Below, one piece after another: positions 16,810-25,982 of a stretch of 64,000 nucleotides of DNA (within the stretch, counting starts at the first letter, position 1; each line of letters starts with the position of its first letter). The stretch covers positions 67,793 through 131,792 of the forward strand of contig NZ_CALPCM010000005.1 in assembly GCF_943193015.1 (NCBI RefSeq), given 5' to 3'. Under the pieces are notes generated by a model, which saw only the letters and a program-made list of their open reading frames with translations, was not told the origin of the DNA and made no database searches. The DNA comes from Hominisplanchenecus_A murintestinalis (GTDB taxonomy: Bacteria > Bacillota > Clostridia > Lachnospirales > Lachnospiraceae). Both the position numbers and the translations under genes were made by a program.

Positions 16810-18012
16810 TTATTCAGCAGTCTCAGACTCTGTTTCTGCGGCATGAAGATCTTCCGTTTCGAGAAGAAGGTCATCAGAAAGGTCAATGTCTTCGTCTAAG
16901 TATTCGTCATCTAAATCTTCATCATCACCGTAGTATTCATCCTCAGAGATTTCAGTGATTTTTGCATTATCTATCAGGAAATTATAAATTTTTTCTGTGA
17001 GTATTTCATTCATAAGGCTTTCTTTTGATTCTGTTTCTTCATATTCTGCAGCTGATGCGTAGTCATAGAGAGCATAGTTATCTTCCAGATACTTCTGGTA
17101 TTCCTCATCGGATACGGAGATATTTTCAGCTGCTGCAATGGCGGCGCAGACCATTTTTTCATTTACAATGCTTTCAATCGTACTTTTTGTCTCTTCTTCA
17201 TCCGTGTCAAGATCAGCGACATCTACTCCGAGCATTTCTGCGTACATTTCATTCATAGCGTCATATTCCTGCTTGCATGAATCGTATAGTTCCTGGGGAT
17301 ATCCGTTAAAGGTGGAATTCTCCATAACCTGAGACAGGGCGTCCATTCCGGCTGTAGAGCGGTTGTCGCTTTCGAGGCTCGCTAAAAGCTCTTTTTTGGT
17401 GCCCTCTTCGTATTCTGCGGTAGTCTTGTAGTCAGTAACGCCGGCTATGAATTCGTCCGAATATTCGGGAAGGCTCTTTTCGGAAACGCTGTTTACCGTA
17501 ACTGTGAATACGGCGTCTTTATCGGGAGCATCTTCCTCAACAGTGTCCTCTATATAATCAGCGGGTACGGAGACATTCAGGTCTTTTGTTTCACCGGATT
17601 TCATACCGACGATCTGAGACTCCAAATCGTCCAGAAGATAGCCGCTTCCAAGTTCCAGCTCAAAGTCTTCGGCTGAGCCTCCGTCAAACTCCTGGCCGTC
17701 GATTTTTCCGGTATAGTTAATATTGACAGTATCTCCTTCTGCGGCGCCCCGGTCTGAAATGGGAGTGTAAACTGCGTTGTCCTCCAGCAGCATGTCAATT
17801 TCATCATCGACCATATCATCGGTAACTTCTGCTTTGATAAGCTGTACGTCCAGCCCTTTGTATTCGCCCAGTGTAACATACTCCTCATAAGATTCTGTGG
17901 AAGCGTTTGCACCAGTGGCGGAAGATTCTGTGGAACCGTCCTTTTCGGAACAGCCTGCCAGAAGGCTGACGGTGCAGATGGCTGTTGCCAATAACAGTAC
18001 TTTTCTTTTCAT
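16810..18012 (-). CDS. Lipoprotein trigger factor-like peptidyl-prolyl isomerase
   Basis: A 400-aa secreted version of trigger factor. The signal peptide MKRKVLLLATAICTVSLLAGC has a lipobox with Cys21, so it is probably anchored outside the cell membrane. A trigger factor N-terminal-like strand (LGEYKGLDVQLIKAEVTD) is followed by an FKBP domain (EGDTVNINYTGKIDGQEFDG) and a helical C-terminal chaperone region. The tail is very acidic (DDEDLDDEYLDEDIDLSDD). ATG 18012 has AAAGGA upstream; the in-frame start at 18054 does not. It probably folds exported proteins, like PrsA (inference). Divergent from the SCIFF operon. Confidence 0.88.
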   Translation of the reverse strand: MKRKVLLLATAICTVSLLAGCSEKDGSTESSATGANASTESYEEYVTLGEYKGLDVQLIKAEVTDDMVDDEIDMLLEDNAVYTPISDRGAAEGDTVNINYTGKIDGQEFDGGSAEDFELELGSGYLLDDLESQIVGMKSGETKDLNVSVPADYIEDTVEEDAPDKDAVFTVTVNSVSEKSLPEYSDEFIAGVTDYKTTAEYEEGTKKELLASLESDNRSTAGMDALSQVMENSTFNGYPQELYDSCKQEYDAMNEMYAEMLGVDVADLDTDEEETKSTIESIVNEKMVCAAIAAAENISVSDEEYQKYLEDNYALYDYASAAEYEETESKESLMNEILTEKIYNFLIDNAKITEISEDEYYGDDEDLDDEYLDEDIDLSDDLLLETEDLHAAETESETAE

Positions 18013-18135
18013 TGTTTGGTATCCTTTCTTTAGATTATTCATGCGCTTGTACAACTATAGCATAAAAATTTGAAAAAAGTGTGGACAAAGCTATAAAAAA
18101 TTTCTAAAACAGGTATGGAAAAACGAAGAAAGGTA

Positions 18136-18144
18136 TGCTATAAT
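18136..18144 (+). promoter_or_regulatory. Extended -10 promoter of the SCIFF operon
   Basis: TGC-TATAAT: a perfect -10 (18139-18144) with the TGn extension, but only a weak -35 (TGGAAA, 18116-18121, 17-bp spacing). It gives a leader of about 27 nt before the scfA ATG. Confidence 0.75.
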
Positions 18145-18177
18145 ACAGAAAGTTTAATTATGTAAGGAGGCTGAGTG

Positions 18178-18321
18178 ATGAAGCACGTAAGAACTTTGAA
18201 TACACAGAGCTTGCAGAAAACTGTGAAAAAAGGCGGCTGCGGTGAGTGCCAGACATCTTGCCAGTCAGCATGTAAGACATCCTGTACTGTTGGAAATCAG
18301 AGCTGCGAAAATAATAAATAA
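18178..18321 (+). CDS. scfA: SCIFF precursor peptide (six-cysteine ranthipeptide)
   Basis: A 47-aa precursor with six cysteines at 21, 24, 28, 32, 36 and 43 and the hallmark start MKHVRTLNTQSLQ. The SCIFF family is nearly universal in Clostridia. In studied members (CteA of Clostridium thermocellum) the maturase forms a thioether between a Cys and a Thr alpha or other carbon. TAAGGAGG precedes the ATG by six bases. The maturase lies 97 bp downstream, past the hairpin at 18338-18364, followed by SecDF. The leader is residues 1-20; the Cys/Thr/Ser-rich core is the rest. The biological role is unsettled; quorum or growth regulation has been suggested for relatives. Confidence 0.96.
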   Translation: MKHVRTLNTQSLQKTVKKGGCGECQTSCQSACKTSCTVGNQSCENNK

Positions 18322-18337
18322 GATAGAAGAGAATCAG

Positions 18338-18364
18338 TAAGCAGCGGACACTGTTCGCTGCTTA
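18338..18364 (+). terminator. Attenuator-like hairpin between scfA and scfB
   Basis: A perfect 9-bp stem TAAGCAGCG / CGCTGCTTA with a nine-base loop, followed by only TTAGTT, not a strong T tract. It is likely a partial terminator or a stem that protects the scfA 3' end, which would give more peptide than maturase (inference). Confidence 0.6.
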
Positions 18365-18418
18365 TTAGTTCAGGTATGGGAAAATTGTGTTATTTTTGAT
18401 TTAGAAAGGGGATTTACT

Positions 18419-19792
18419 GTGATCCATCAGTACAGGAGCAATGGTTATAATATCGTCATGGATATTAACAGCGGGGCTGTACATATTGTTGACGATGTCG
18501 TTTATGATGTGCTTCCGCTCCTGGAGGAAAAGAAGAGGGAGGAAGACATCCTGGCGGTTCTTTCAGGAAAATATTCGGAAGAAGCGGTTCGGGAGGCTCT
18601 TTCTGAATGCAGGGAGCTGGAAGAGGCGGGCGTCCTGTTTACGGAGGATGTCTATGAGAATGCTATCGAAAATTTTTCGCACCGTCCTACAGTGGTGAAA
18701 GCGCTTTGCCTGCATATTGCCCATGACTGCAACCTGGCATGCCGCTATTGCTTTGCGGAAGAGGGAGAATATCACGGCAGAAGGGCGCTTATGAGTTTTG
18801 AGGTGGGGAAACAGGCGCTTGATTTCCTGATTGCGAATTCCGGAAATAGGAGAAATCTGGAAGTGGATTTTTTTGGAGGCGAACCGCTGATGAACTGGCA
18901 GGTTGTGAAAGACTTGGTGAAGTACGGCAGGGAGCAGGAGAAGAAGCATGGAAAGAATTTCCGCTTTACACTGACAACGAATGGAGTACTATTAGATGAT
19001 GAGGTCATGGAGTTCTGCAACCGGGAGATGGCGAATGTGGTTCTCAGCATCGACGGGCGGAAAGAAGTCCATGATTTTATGCGCCCGTTTCGGAGAGGGA
19101 AAGGCAGCTATGATTTGATTGTACCGAAATTCCGCAAATTTGCAGAGAGCAGAAATCAGGATAGATATTATGTCAGGGGGACGTTTACCCGGCATAATCT
19201 GGATTTTGCGAAGGATGTGCTGCATCTGGCGGATTTGGGATTTAAGCAGATTTCCGTGGAGCCGGTGGTGGCGCTGCCGGAGGAGGAATATGCGCTTCGG
19301 GAAGAGGATATTCCACAGATTTGCGAAGAATATGACAGGCTGGCAGCAGAGATGATAAAGAGGCATAGAGAGGGAAAGGAGTTTAACTTTTTCCACTTTA
19401 TGATAGATTTGACAGGCGGGCCGTGTGTGTACAAACGGTTATCGGGCTGTGGCTCGGGCACGGAATACCTGGCAGTGACCCCGTGGGGGGATTTCTATCC
19501 CTGCCATCAGTTCGTGGGAGAGGAAGCGTTTCTTATGGGAAATGTTTTTGACGGGCTGAAAGCATCGGAGCTTCAGGAGGAGTTTAAAGGCTGCAATGTA
19601 TACGCGAAAGAAAAGTGCAGGAACTGTTTTGCAAAGTTCTACTGCAGCGGCGGGTGTGCGGCAAATGCGTATAAATTCCACGGCTCCATTAATGACGCAT
19701 ACGACGTCGGCTGCGAACTGCAGAGAAAGCGGATTGAGTGTGCAGTCATGATAAAAGCCGCGTTAGCGGAGGAAGATGAAAAGGAGAAATAA
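18419..19792 (+). CDS. scfB: SCIFF maturase, radical SAM/SPASM enzyme
   Basis: A 457-aa enzyme that installs thioether bonds in the ScfA peptide. The radical SAM motif CNLACRYC has Cys104, Cys108 and Cys111. The N-terminal 90 residues are a peptide-binding (RRE-like) region. The SPASM/Twitch region holds the auxiliary cluster cysteines (GCGSGTEYLAVTPWG, FYPCHQF, EKCRNCFAKFYCSGGC, VGCELQR). The start is GTG 18419, with AAAGGGG seven bases upstream. secDF begins three bases after its stop, so the two are translated together. Confidence 0.95.
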   Translation: MIHQYRSNGYNIVMDINSGAVHIVDDVVYDVLPLLEEKKREEDILAVLSGKYSEEAVREALSECRELEEAGVLFTEDVYENAIENFSHRPTVVKALCLHIAHDCNLACRYCFAEEGEYHGRRALMSFEVGKQALDFLIANSGNRRNLEVDFFGGEPLMNWQVVKDLVKYGREQEKKHGKNFRFTLTTNGVLLDDEVMEFCNREMANVVLSIDGRKEVHDFMRPFRRGKGSYDLIVPKFRKFAESRNQDRYYVRGTFTRHNLDFAKDVLHLADLGFKQISVEPVVALPEEEYALREEDIPQICEEYDRLAAEMIKRHREGKEFNFFHFMIDLTGGPCVYKRLSGCGSGTEYLAVTPWGDFYPCHQFVGEEAFLMGNVFDGLKASELQEEFKGCNVYAKEKCRNCFAKFYCSGGCAANAYKFHGSINDAYDVGCELQRKRIECAVMIKAALAEEDEKEK

Positions 19793-19795
19793 GCG

Positions 19796-21943
19796 ATGAA
19801 AAAAAACAGAGCAATTGCGGTTGTCGTAGTGATGGCTTTATTTTTAGGGCTGTTGACGTTCACCGCAGCAATAGGGTTTGGACCGACCGGGACAGGATCG
19901 GCTAAGAACATCATCACAGGTCTCGATCTGGCCGGCGGTGTAAGTATTACATATACGACAGTGGGCGATGAGACCCCGTCTGCCGAGGATATGTCGGACA
20001 CGATTTACAAGCTGCAGCAGCGTGTCCAGCAGTACAGTACAGAGGCGCAGGTATACCAGGAAGGCGATAACCGGATTAATATTGAGATTCCGGGTGTGTC
20101 GGATGCGAATAAGATTCTGGAAGAACTTGGTAAGCCGGGTTCCCTGGAGTTTACTCTGGCAGACGGTACGGAAGTTCTGACAGGTATGGATGTGGAGTCT
20201 GCGGAAGCAGCGGTTTCCCAGGACAACATGAAGAACAGAGAGTATGTGGTGGAGCTGGTTCTGACCAGCGAGGGCGCGTCAAAGTTTGCCACGGCGACAT
20301 CTGAGAATATAGGAAATCAAATTTCAATTGTTTATGATGGAAATATCATCAGTGCACCGAGGGTTGAGTCAGCGATTACCGGAGGAAGGGCTCAGATTAC
20401 CGGAATGGCGGACCAGGAAGAAGCAGAGCGCCTGGCGTCCTCTATCCGTATTGGTTCTCTGTCGCTGGAGTTGGAAGAGCTTCGTTCCAATGTAGTAGGC
20501 GCGCAGCTGGGTGAGGAGGCGATTTCTACCAGTTTGACTGCGGGTGCTATCGGACTTGCTATTGTTATTGTATTTATGGCAATTGTTTATCTGATTCCAG
20601 GTGTGGCAGCCGGGATTTCCCTGCTGATTTATACGGCGCTGATGCTGGTAATGCTGAATGCATTTGATATCACGCTGACGCTGCCGGGTATTGCTGGTAT
20701 TATTCTTTCTATTGGTATGGCGGTGGATGCAAATGTTATCATTTATGCCCGTATCCGTGAGGAGATTGCAGCAGGCAAGAGTGTGCAGGGGGCAATCCAG
20801 ACAGGTTTCCAGAAAGCGCTTTCCGCGATTGTAGACGGCAATATTACGACGTTGATTGCTGCTCTGGTGCTGGGTATGATGGGAACCGGAAGCGTGAAAG
20901 GGTTTGCACAGACACTGGCGATGGGTATTGTTTTATCCATGTTTACTGCACTGGTAATTTCCCGTCTTCTGGTAAATGCTTTCTATGCCCTGGGACTGAA
21001 AGATGAGAAATATTATGGGAAACAGAAAGAAAGAAAGACTGTCAATTTCCTCAGCAAGAAAAATATTTGTTTTATCGTGTCCCTGGTATTGATTATCGCA
21101 GGACCGGTTACGATGGGAGTTTTCAGCAGCTCCGAGGGCAAGGCATTAAATTACAGCCTTGAATTTATGGGCGGTACATCAACAAATGTGACCTTTAATG
21201 AGGATATGAGCATTGCGGATATTGATTCCAAGGTAAAACCTGTTGTCCAGGGAGTGACAGGAGATGCGGATATTCAGACACAGAAGGTTTCCGGAACGAA
21301 CCAGGTTATTATCAAGACGAGGGAACTGACTCTGGATGAAAGGCAGTCGTTGAATGAGGCGCTCAAAGAGAGCTTCGATGTAGATGAAAGCCTGATTACG
21401 GCAGAGAGTATTTCCTCTACGGTCAGCAATGAGATGAGAAGCGATGCGGTAGTGGCAGTTATCGTAGCTACCATATGTATGCTGCTCTACATTTGGTTCC
21501 GGTTCAAGGATGTAAGGTTTGCGACCAGTGCGGTGGCAGCCCTGGTACATGACGTCCTGGTAGTTCTGGCATTTTACGCGGTGTCACGTATTTCTATCGG
21601 AAATACCTTTATTGCATGTATGCTGACGATTGTAGGTTATTCGATTAACGCGACCATCGTTATCTTCGACCGTATCCGTGAGAACCTGAAAGCAATGTCA
21701 AAGAAAACAGAGCTGTCAGAAGTGGTAAATGCGAGTATCACGCAGACGCTGACGCGAAGCATCTATACATCTTTCACAACATTTGTTATGATTGCGGTGC
21801 TGTATGTATTAGGTGTTCCGTCTATCCGTGAGTTTGCGCTTCCGCTGATCGTGGGCGTAGTGTGTGGAGGATATTCTTCCGTATGTATTACAGGCGCATT
21901 GTGGTATGTGATGAAAACGAAATTAGGAAAGAAAAAGGCATAA
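19796..21943 (+). CDS. secDF: SecDF fusion protein, preprotein translocase subunits
   Basis: A 715-aa fused SecD and SecF that uses the proton gradient to complete protein export through SecYEG. The first half is SecD: one helix, a large external domain, then five helices with LPGIAGIILSIGMAVDANV. The second half is SecF, from about residue 415, again one helix, an external domain and helices with MLTIVGYSINATIVIFDRI. It lies in the SCIFF operon, three bases after scfB; SCIFF-SecDF adjacency is common in Clostridia. The ATG follows GGAGAAATAAGCG. Confidence 0.96.
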   Translation: MKKNRAIAVVVVMALFLGLLTFTAAIGFGPTGTGSAKNIITGLDLAGGVSITYTTVGDETPSAEDMSDTIYKLQQRVQQYSTEAQVYQEGDNRINIEIPGVSDANKILEELGKPGSLEFTLADGTEVLTGMDVESAEAAVSQDNMKNREYVVELVLTSEGASKFATATSENIGNQISIVYDGNIISAPRVESAITGGRAQITGMADQEEAERLASSIRIGSLSLELEELRSNVVGAQLGEEAISTSLTAGAIGLAIVIVFMAIVYLIPGVAAGISLLIYTALMLVMLNAFDITLTLPGIAGIILSIGMAVDANVIIYARIREEIAAGKSVQGAIQTGFQKALSAIVDGNITTLIAALVLGMMGTGSVKGFAQTLAMGIVLSMFTALVISRLLVNAFYALGLKDEKYYGKQKERKTVNFLSKKNICFIVSLVLIIAGPVTMGVFSSSEGKALNYSLEFMGGTSTNVTFNEDMSIADIDSKVKPVVQGVTGDADIQTQKVSGTNQVIIKTRELTLDERQSLNEALKESFDVDESLITAESISSTVSNEMRSDAVVAVIVATICMLLYIWFRFKDVRFATSAVAALVHDVLVVLAFYAVSRISIGNTFIACMLTIVGYSINATIVIFDRIRENLKAMSKKTELSEVVNASITQTLTRSIYTSFTTFVMIAVLYVLGVPSIREFALPLIVGVVCGGYSSVCITGALWYVMKTKLGKKKA

Positions 21944-21956
21944 GATATAGAAGCGT

Positions 21957-22044
21957 GAAAGCCCCGGCGGGAGTGCAAAGGTGCGCAGAAAAATTATGTC
22001 ATGCTTTGCATGACGCGCACCCTGCAGGAAATGCCGAGGCTTTC
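21957..22044 (+). repeat. Long imperfect hairpin between secDF and recJ
   Basis: An 88-nt inverted repeat. The outer arms are GAAAGCC (21957-21963) and GGCTTTC (22038-22044); the middle arms are TGCAAAGGTGCGC and GCGCACCCTGCA; the tip is GTCATGC-ttt-GCATGAC. It lies 13 bases after the secDF stop and 20 bases before the recJ GTG, without a T tract. It is probably an RNA stem acting as a partial terminator or processing site, or a miniature repeat. I saw no second copy in this window. Confidence 0.6.
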
Positions 22045-22064
22045 TTAGATACAGGAGATGAAAA

Positions 22065-23798
22065 GTGGAGAAATGGTTTGTATCTGCAAAACGGGCAGAT
22101 TTTCAGGAAATCGGCAGGAAGTTTGGCATTGATGCGGTGACGGCAAGGCTTATCAGGAATAGGGACGTGGTGGGAGATGAGGCCGTACGGGAATACCTGT
22201 ATGGGAGCCGGAAAGATTTATATGCGCCGCAGTTGATGAAGGATTGCAGGAAAACGGCAGAAATATTAAAGGAAAAGATTGCAGAGAAAAAGAAAATAAG
22301 GGTTATTGGGGATTATGACATTGATGGGGTAAATGCCACCTGTATATTGTATAAAGGGCTGATACGGTGCGGGGCAGAGGCAGATGTGGAAATACCTGAC
22401 AGGATGAAAGATGGCTATGGACTAAATAAAAACCTGATTCAATATGCATATGAAGAAGGAATCGATACGATTCTGACTTGCGATAATGGCATAGCGGCCG
22501 TGGACGAGATCGCGGAGGCAAAACGTTTGGGGATGACAGTGCTGATTACTGACCATCATGAGCTCCAGGAAAGAATTCCGGCGGCAGATGCGATTGTAAA
22601 CCCTAAGCAGCCAGAATGTACATACCCCTACAAATCCCTGTGCGGGGCGGCGGTGGCCTATAAGTTGATGATATGCCTCTATGAGCTGTGTGGGATTCCG
22701 GTGGAAGAGACAGATGCGTTTATTGAGTTTGCCGCGATTGCAACCGTGGGGGATGTAATGGATCTCACGGGAGAAAACAGGATTCTTGTAAAAGAAGGGC
22801 TAAAGATGATAAACCAGACCTCAAACCGAGGGCTGAAAGCGCTGATTCGGGCAAATGGACTGGAGGATGCCCAGATTTCATCCTATCATATCGGTTTTGT
22901 GCTGGGACCATGCATTAACGCCAGCGGACGCCTGGATACGGCAAAACGGGCGCTGGAGCTGCTTTTGGCAGAGGATGATGCGGTGGCAGAGGATTTGGCG
23001 CATACATTAAAGGAATTGAATGACGAGCGCAAAGACATGACACAGCAGGGAGTTGCGCAGGCGATAGAGCTGATAGAGGAAGGAGTCCTGAAAGAAGATA
23101 AGGTGCTGGTAGTATATCTTCCGGACTGTCATGAAAGCCTGGCCGGAATTATCGCAGGGCGTATCCGGGAGCGCTATCATAAGCCGGTGTTCGTTCTGAC
23201 AGACGCGGCAGACAGCCTCAAAGGCTCCGGGCGCTCTATAGAGACTTATAATATGTTTGCAGAGATGAGTAAATGTGCGGAGCTGTTCACCAAATTCGGG
23301 GGACACCCTATGGCTGCAGGATTGTCGCTTCCACGGGAGAATATGGAAGCCTTTCACAAGAAAATAAATGAAAATTCTGTCCTTACCGAAGATGATTTTA
23401 TTCCCAAAGTCACGATTGACGTTCCGATGCCAATCAGCTATATTACAGAGAGGCTGGTGGAAGAGCTGGGGCTTCTGGAGCCTTTTGGGAAAGGGAATAC
23501 GAAACCGCTGTTTGCGGAGAAGAGCTTAAATATATTAAGCGCCCGCATTTTGGGCAAGAATAGAAATGTCATCAAGCTGCAGGTTCTGGGTGCGGCCGGG
23601 ACGGTGATGGAGGCCATGTATTTTGGGGATGTGGAACGGTTTCAGGAATATCTCAGAGAGAAGTTTGGCCATACAGAAACAGAAAAGCTGTTTCAGGGAC
23701 GCGAAAATGCAGTTACCCTGTCTCTGGCATACTATCCGGGTATCAATGAATTCCGCGGAAACAGGACACTGCAGATTGTGATTCAGAGCTATCAATAA
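22065..23798 (+). CDS. recJ: Single-stranded-DNA-specific exonuclease RecJ
   Basis: A 577-aa 5'-3' exonuclease of DNA repair and recombination. The DHH phosphoesterase motifs are visible: IGDYDIDGVNATCIL near residue 82, LTCDNGIAA, LITDHHELQER (the DHH motif), and NPKQPECTYPYKSLCGAAVAY. The DHHA1 motif appears as GSGRSIETYNMFAEM and FGGHPMAAGLSL. The length equals the E. coli type. The start is GTG 22065 with AGGAG seven bases upstream. It follows the hairpin after secDF. Confidence 0.95.
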   Translation: MEKWFVSAKRADFQEIGRKFGIDAVTARLIRNRDVVGDEAVREYLYGSRKDLYAPQLMKDCRKTAEILKEKIAEKKKIRVIGDYDIDGVNATCILYKGLIRCGAEADVEIPDRMKDGYGLNKNLIQYAYEEGIDTILTCDNGIAAVDEIAEAKRLGMTVLITDHHELQERIPAADAIVNPKQPECTYPYKSLCGAAVAYKLMICLYELCGIPVEETDAFIEFAAIATVGDVMDLTGENRILVKEGLKMINQTSNRGLKALIRANGLEDAQISSYHIGFVLGPCINASGRLDTAKRALELLLAEDDAVAEDLAHTLKELNDERKDMTQQGVAQAIELIEEGVLKEDKVLVVYLPDCHESLAGIIAGRIRERYHKPVFVLTDAADSLKGSGRSIETYNMFAEMSKCAELFTKFGGHPMAAGLSLPRENMEAFHKKINENSVLTEDDFIPKVTIDVPMPISYITERLVEELGLLEPFGKGNTKPLFAEKSLNILSARILGKNRNVIKLQVLGAAGTVMEAMYFGDVERFQEYLREKFGHTETEKLFQGRENAVTLSLAYYPGINEFRGNRTLQIVIQSYQ

Positions 23799-23822
23799 GC
23801 ATCGAAGGGGGAATACATTATT

Positions 23823-25415
23823 ATGAAGAAAATCGGAAAAAAGGCGATACTGATATTGGCGGCAGTTATCATAGCGGCAGTCTACTACTATGTGACGATT
23901 CCGGCAATTAATATCCATTCATCGGGTTTCTGGGTATTTATTGCAATTGCGGCCGTTGTGCTTCTTGTGCTTTATGCAGCGCCCAGGGTGCGGACGCCGG
24001 ATGATTTAAAAACAGATAAGGGGATTAAGGTGGGGATTTTTGTAATACTTGGAATCGGAGTTGTGTATCTAATCGGTTCTGTTTTGTCCTCGCCTATTGT
24101 AAATGCAAATAAATACCAGCAATTGATTACCGTGGAGAACAGGAAGTTTACAGAGGATATTAAAGAAGTAGATTACCGAAGGATTCCGCTTCTGGACAGG
24201 GATTCCGCTACGCTGCTTGGCAACAGGAAGATGGGAAGCATGGTGGACATGGTGTCCCAGTTTGAAGTGAGCAGCCTGTATACTCAGATTAATTATCAGG
24301 ATACGCCCGTCCGGGTAACGCCGCTGGTATATGCGAACCTGATTAAGTGGTTTACGAACCAGAGCAACGGTATTCCGGCATATATTAAAATTGATATGGC
24401 TACCCAGGACACAGAGCTGGTGAAGCTGGAGCAGCCAATCCGTTATTCACAGTCGGAGCATTTCAACAGGAATATTAACCGTCACTTGCGGTTCCATTAT
24501 CCTACGTACATTTTTGATGAACTGAGTTTTGAGATTGATGATGAAGGAACGCCCTACTGGGTATGCCCGGTCAAAAAGTTTAATATCGGTCTCTTTGGCG
24601 GTGTGACCATCGGCCGGGTCGTGCTGTGTAATGCAGTGACCGGGGAAACGGCTGACTATGCGGTAGAGGACTGCCCCAACTGGGTAGACCATGTATTTGC
24701 GGCAGATTTGCTGACACAGCTCTATGATTACCACGGGACTCTGCAGAATGGATTTATCAATAGCGTGCTCGGGCAGAAGGGATGCCTGATGACTACCGAC
24801 GGGTACAATTATCTGGCGCTGGAAGATGACGTATGGGTTTACACAGGCATCACGTCCGTGAGCGGAGATGAGTCTAACGTAGGATTTGTACTGATGAACC
24901 AGCGGACGATGGAGTGCCGCTATTATGAAATTGCAGGTGCCCAGGAGTATTCGGCGATGGCGTCGGCGGAAGGGCAGGTACAGAACCTGGGCTATCAGTC
25001 CACGTTCCCGCTTCTTTTAAATATTTCTGGAGAACCTACTTACTTTATGGCGCTGAAAGATGCCGCGGGACTTGTGAAGAAGTACGCTATGGTGAACATT
25101 AAGAAATACCAAAATGTAGCAATCGGCGATACAGTGGCAGAGTGTGAGAAGTCTTATAACAGCCTGCTGAGAGAGAGCGGCATCCGTACCACGGAAAATA
25201 TCCAGACAAAAAGCATCAGTGGGAAAATTACCAAGATCGCTCAAGGCGTGGTAGATGGGAATTCCCATTATTATCTGATGCTGGAAGGAAATGATGGAAT
25301 CTTTGATGTGTCTGTGGTGGATTATATTGATATTATCCGCTATACAGAAGGGGATAAAGTCACGCTTGAATACCAGGAAGGCGAGCCGGCGAATGTGGTG
25401 CTGGGGATTAAATAG
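23823..25415 (+). CDS. Membrane-anchored protein of unknown function
   Basis: A 530-aa protein not recognised as a named family. It has three hydrophobic N-terminal segments (about residues 8-27, 36-52 and 70-90), then a large soluble domain rich in beta strands. That domain holds HYPTYIFDELSFEIDDEG, TPYWVCPVKKFNIGLFGG and a C-terminal OB-like strand set (ITKIAQGVVDGNSHYYLMLEG). Such proteins are often annotated as Tat-pathway or CvpA-like in Clostridia, but nothing here proves that. It starts 24 bp after recJ with AAGGGGG upstream of the ATG. The residues just after the helices could be a cleaved or external domain. Confidence 0.75.
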   Translation: MKKIGKKAILILAAVIIAAVYYYVTIPAINIHSSGFWVFIAIAAVVLLVLYAAPRVRTPDDLKTDKGIKVGIFVILGIGVVYLIGSVLSSPIVNANKYQQLITVENRKFTEDIKEVDYRRIPLLDRDSATLLGNRKMGSMVDMVSQFEVSSLYTQINYQDTPVRVTPLVYANLIKWFTNQSNGIPAYIKIDMATQDTELVKLEQPIRYSQSEHFNRNINRHLRFHYPTYIFDELSFEIDDEGTPYWVCPVKKFNIGLFGGVTIGRVVLCNAVTGETADYAVEDCPNWVDHVFAADLLTQLYDYHGTLQNGFINSVLGQKGCLMTTDGYNYLALEDDVWVYTGITSVSGDESNVGFVLMNQRTMECRYYEIAGAQEYSAMASAEGQVQNLGYQSTFPLLLNISGEPTYFMALKDAAGLVKKYAMVNIKKYQNVAIGDTVAECEKSYNSLLRESGIRTTENIQTKSISGKITKIAQGVVDGNSHYYLMLEGNDGIFDVSVVDYIDIIRYTEGDKVTLEYQEGEPANVVLGIK

Positions 25416-25464
25416 CGGGTAATGCCAAAATGCTTTAATTTTATAAGAGAAAGGGTGTGTGATT

Positions 25465-25937
25465 ATGGCATTGGCACAGCAGGGGCTTTATACAGCAGAC
25501 GATTATTACAATACCCCGGAGAATGTCAGGGCGGAACTGATTGACGGGCAGATTTACTATTAGGCGGCGCCTGCGAGGTTTATCCCGCGCCTTTCGCAGT
25601 TAAACTGTGGGAGGGCAGGCGGACGATTGTGGAGCCGGATATCAGTGTAATCTGCGACCCGGATAAACTTACGGACAGGGGGTGCGAGGGCGCGCCGGAC
25701 TGGATTATCGAAATTATTTCTCCCGGAACATTCAGCCATGATTATGTGCGGAAGCTAAACCTTTATCTGGATGCAGGGGTGAAAGAATACTGGATTGCAG
25801 ACCCGATGAAAAAGAAGGTATTGGTGTACCATTTGGAAGAGTCTGGGGTTGAACTGGACATTTATAGCTTTGAAGATAAGGTGAAGACACATATTTATGA
25901 GGATTTGTGGATTGATTTTCAAGAAATTGGGGAATAA
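25465..25937 (+). pseudogene. Broken Uma2 family (DUF820, PD-(D/E)XK-like) gene
   Basis: The first 32 codons (start ATG 25465: MALAQQGLYTADDYYNTPEN) match the Uma2 start, and the reading stops at TAG 25561 where the family normally continues GQIYYMAAPS. Shortly after, in another frame, CEVYPAPFAVKLWEG reappears, and the rest (EPDISVICDPDKL, DWIIEIISPGT, YLDAGVKEYWIADP) runs to 25937. So about 40 codons between were lost, with a stop left at the junction. The catalytic Asp and Glu are still in the second part. Uma2 genes are common, scattered and often decayed. It sits between two unrelated genes. Confidence 0.85.
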
Positions 25938-25982
25938 GAAGAGTGAAACAAATTTTGCGTCAAAAATTAACAGGAGGAAAAC

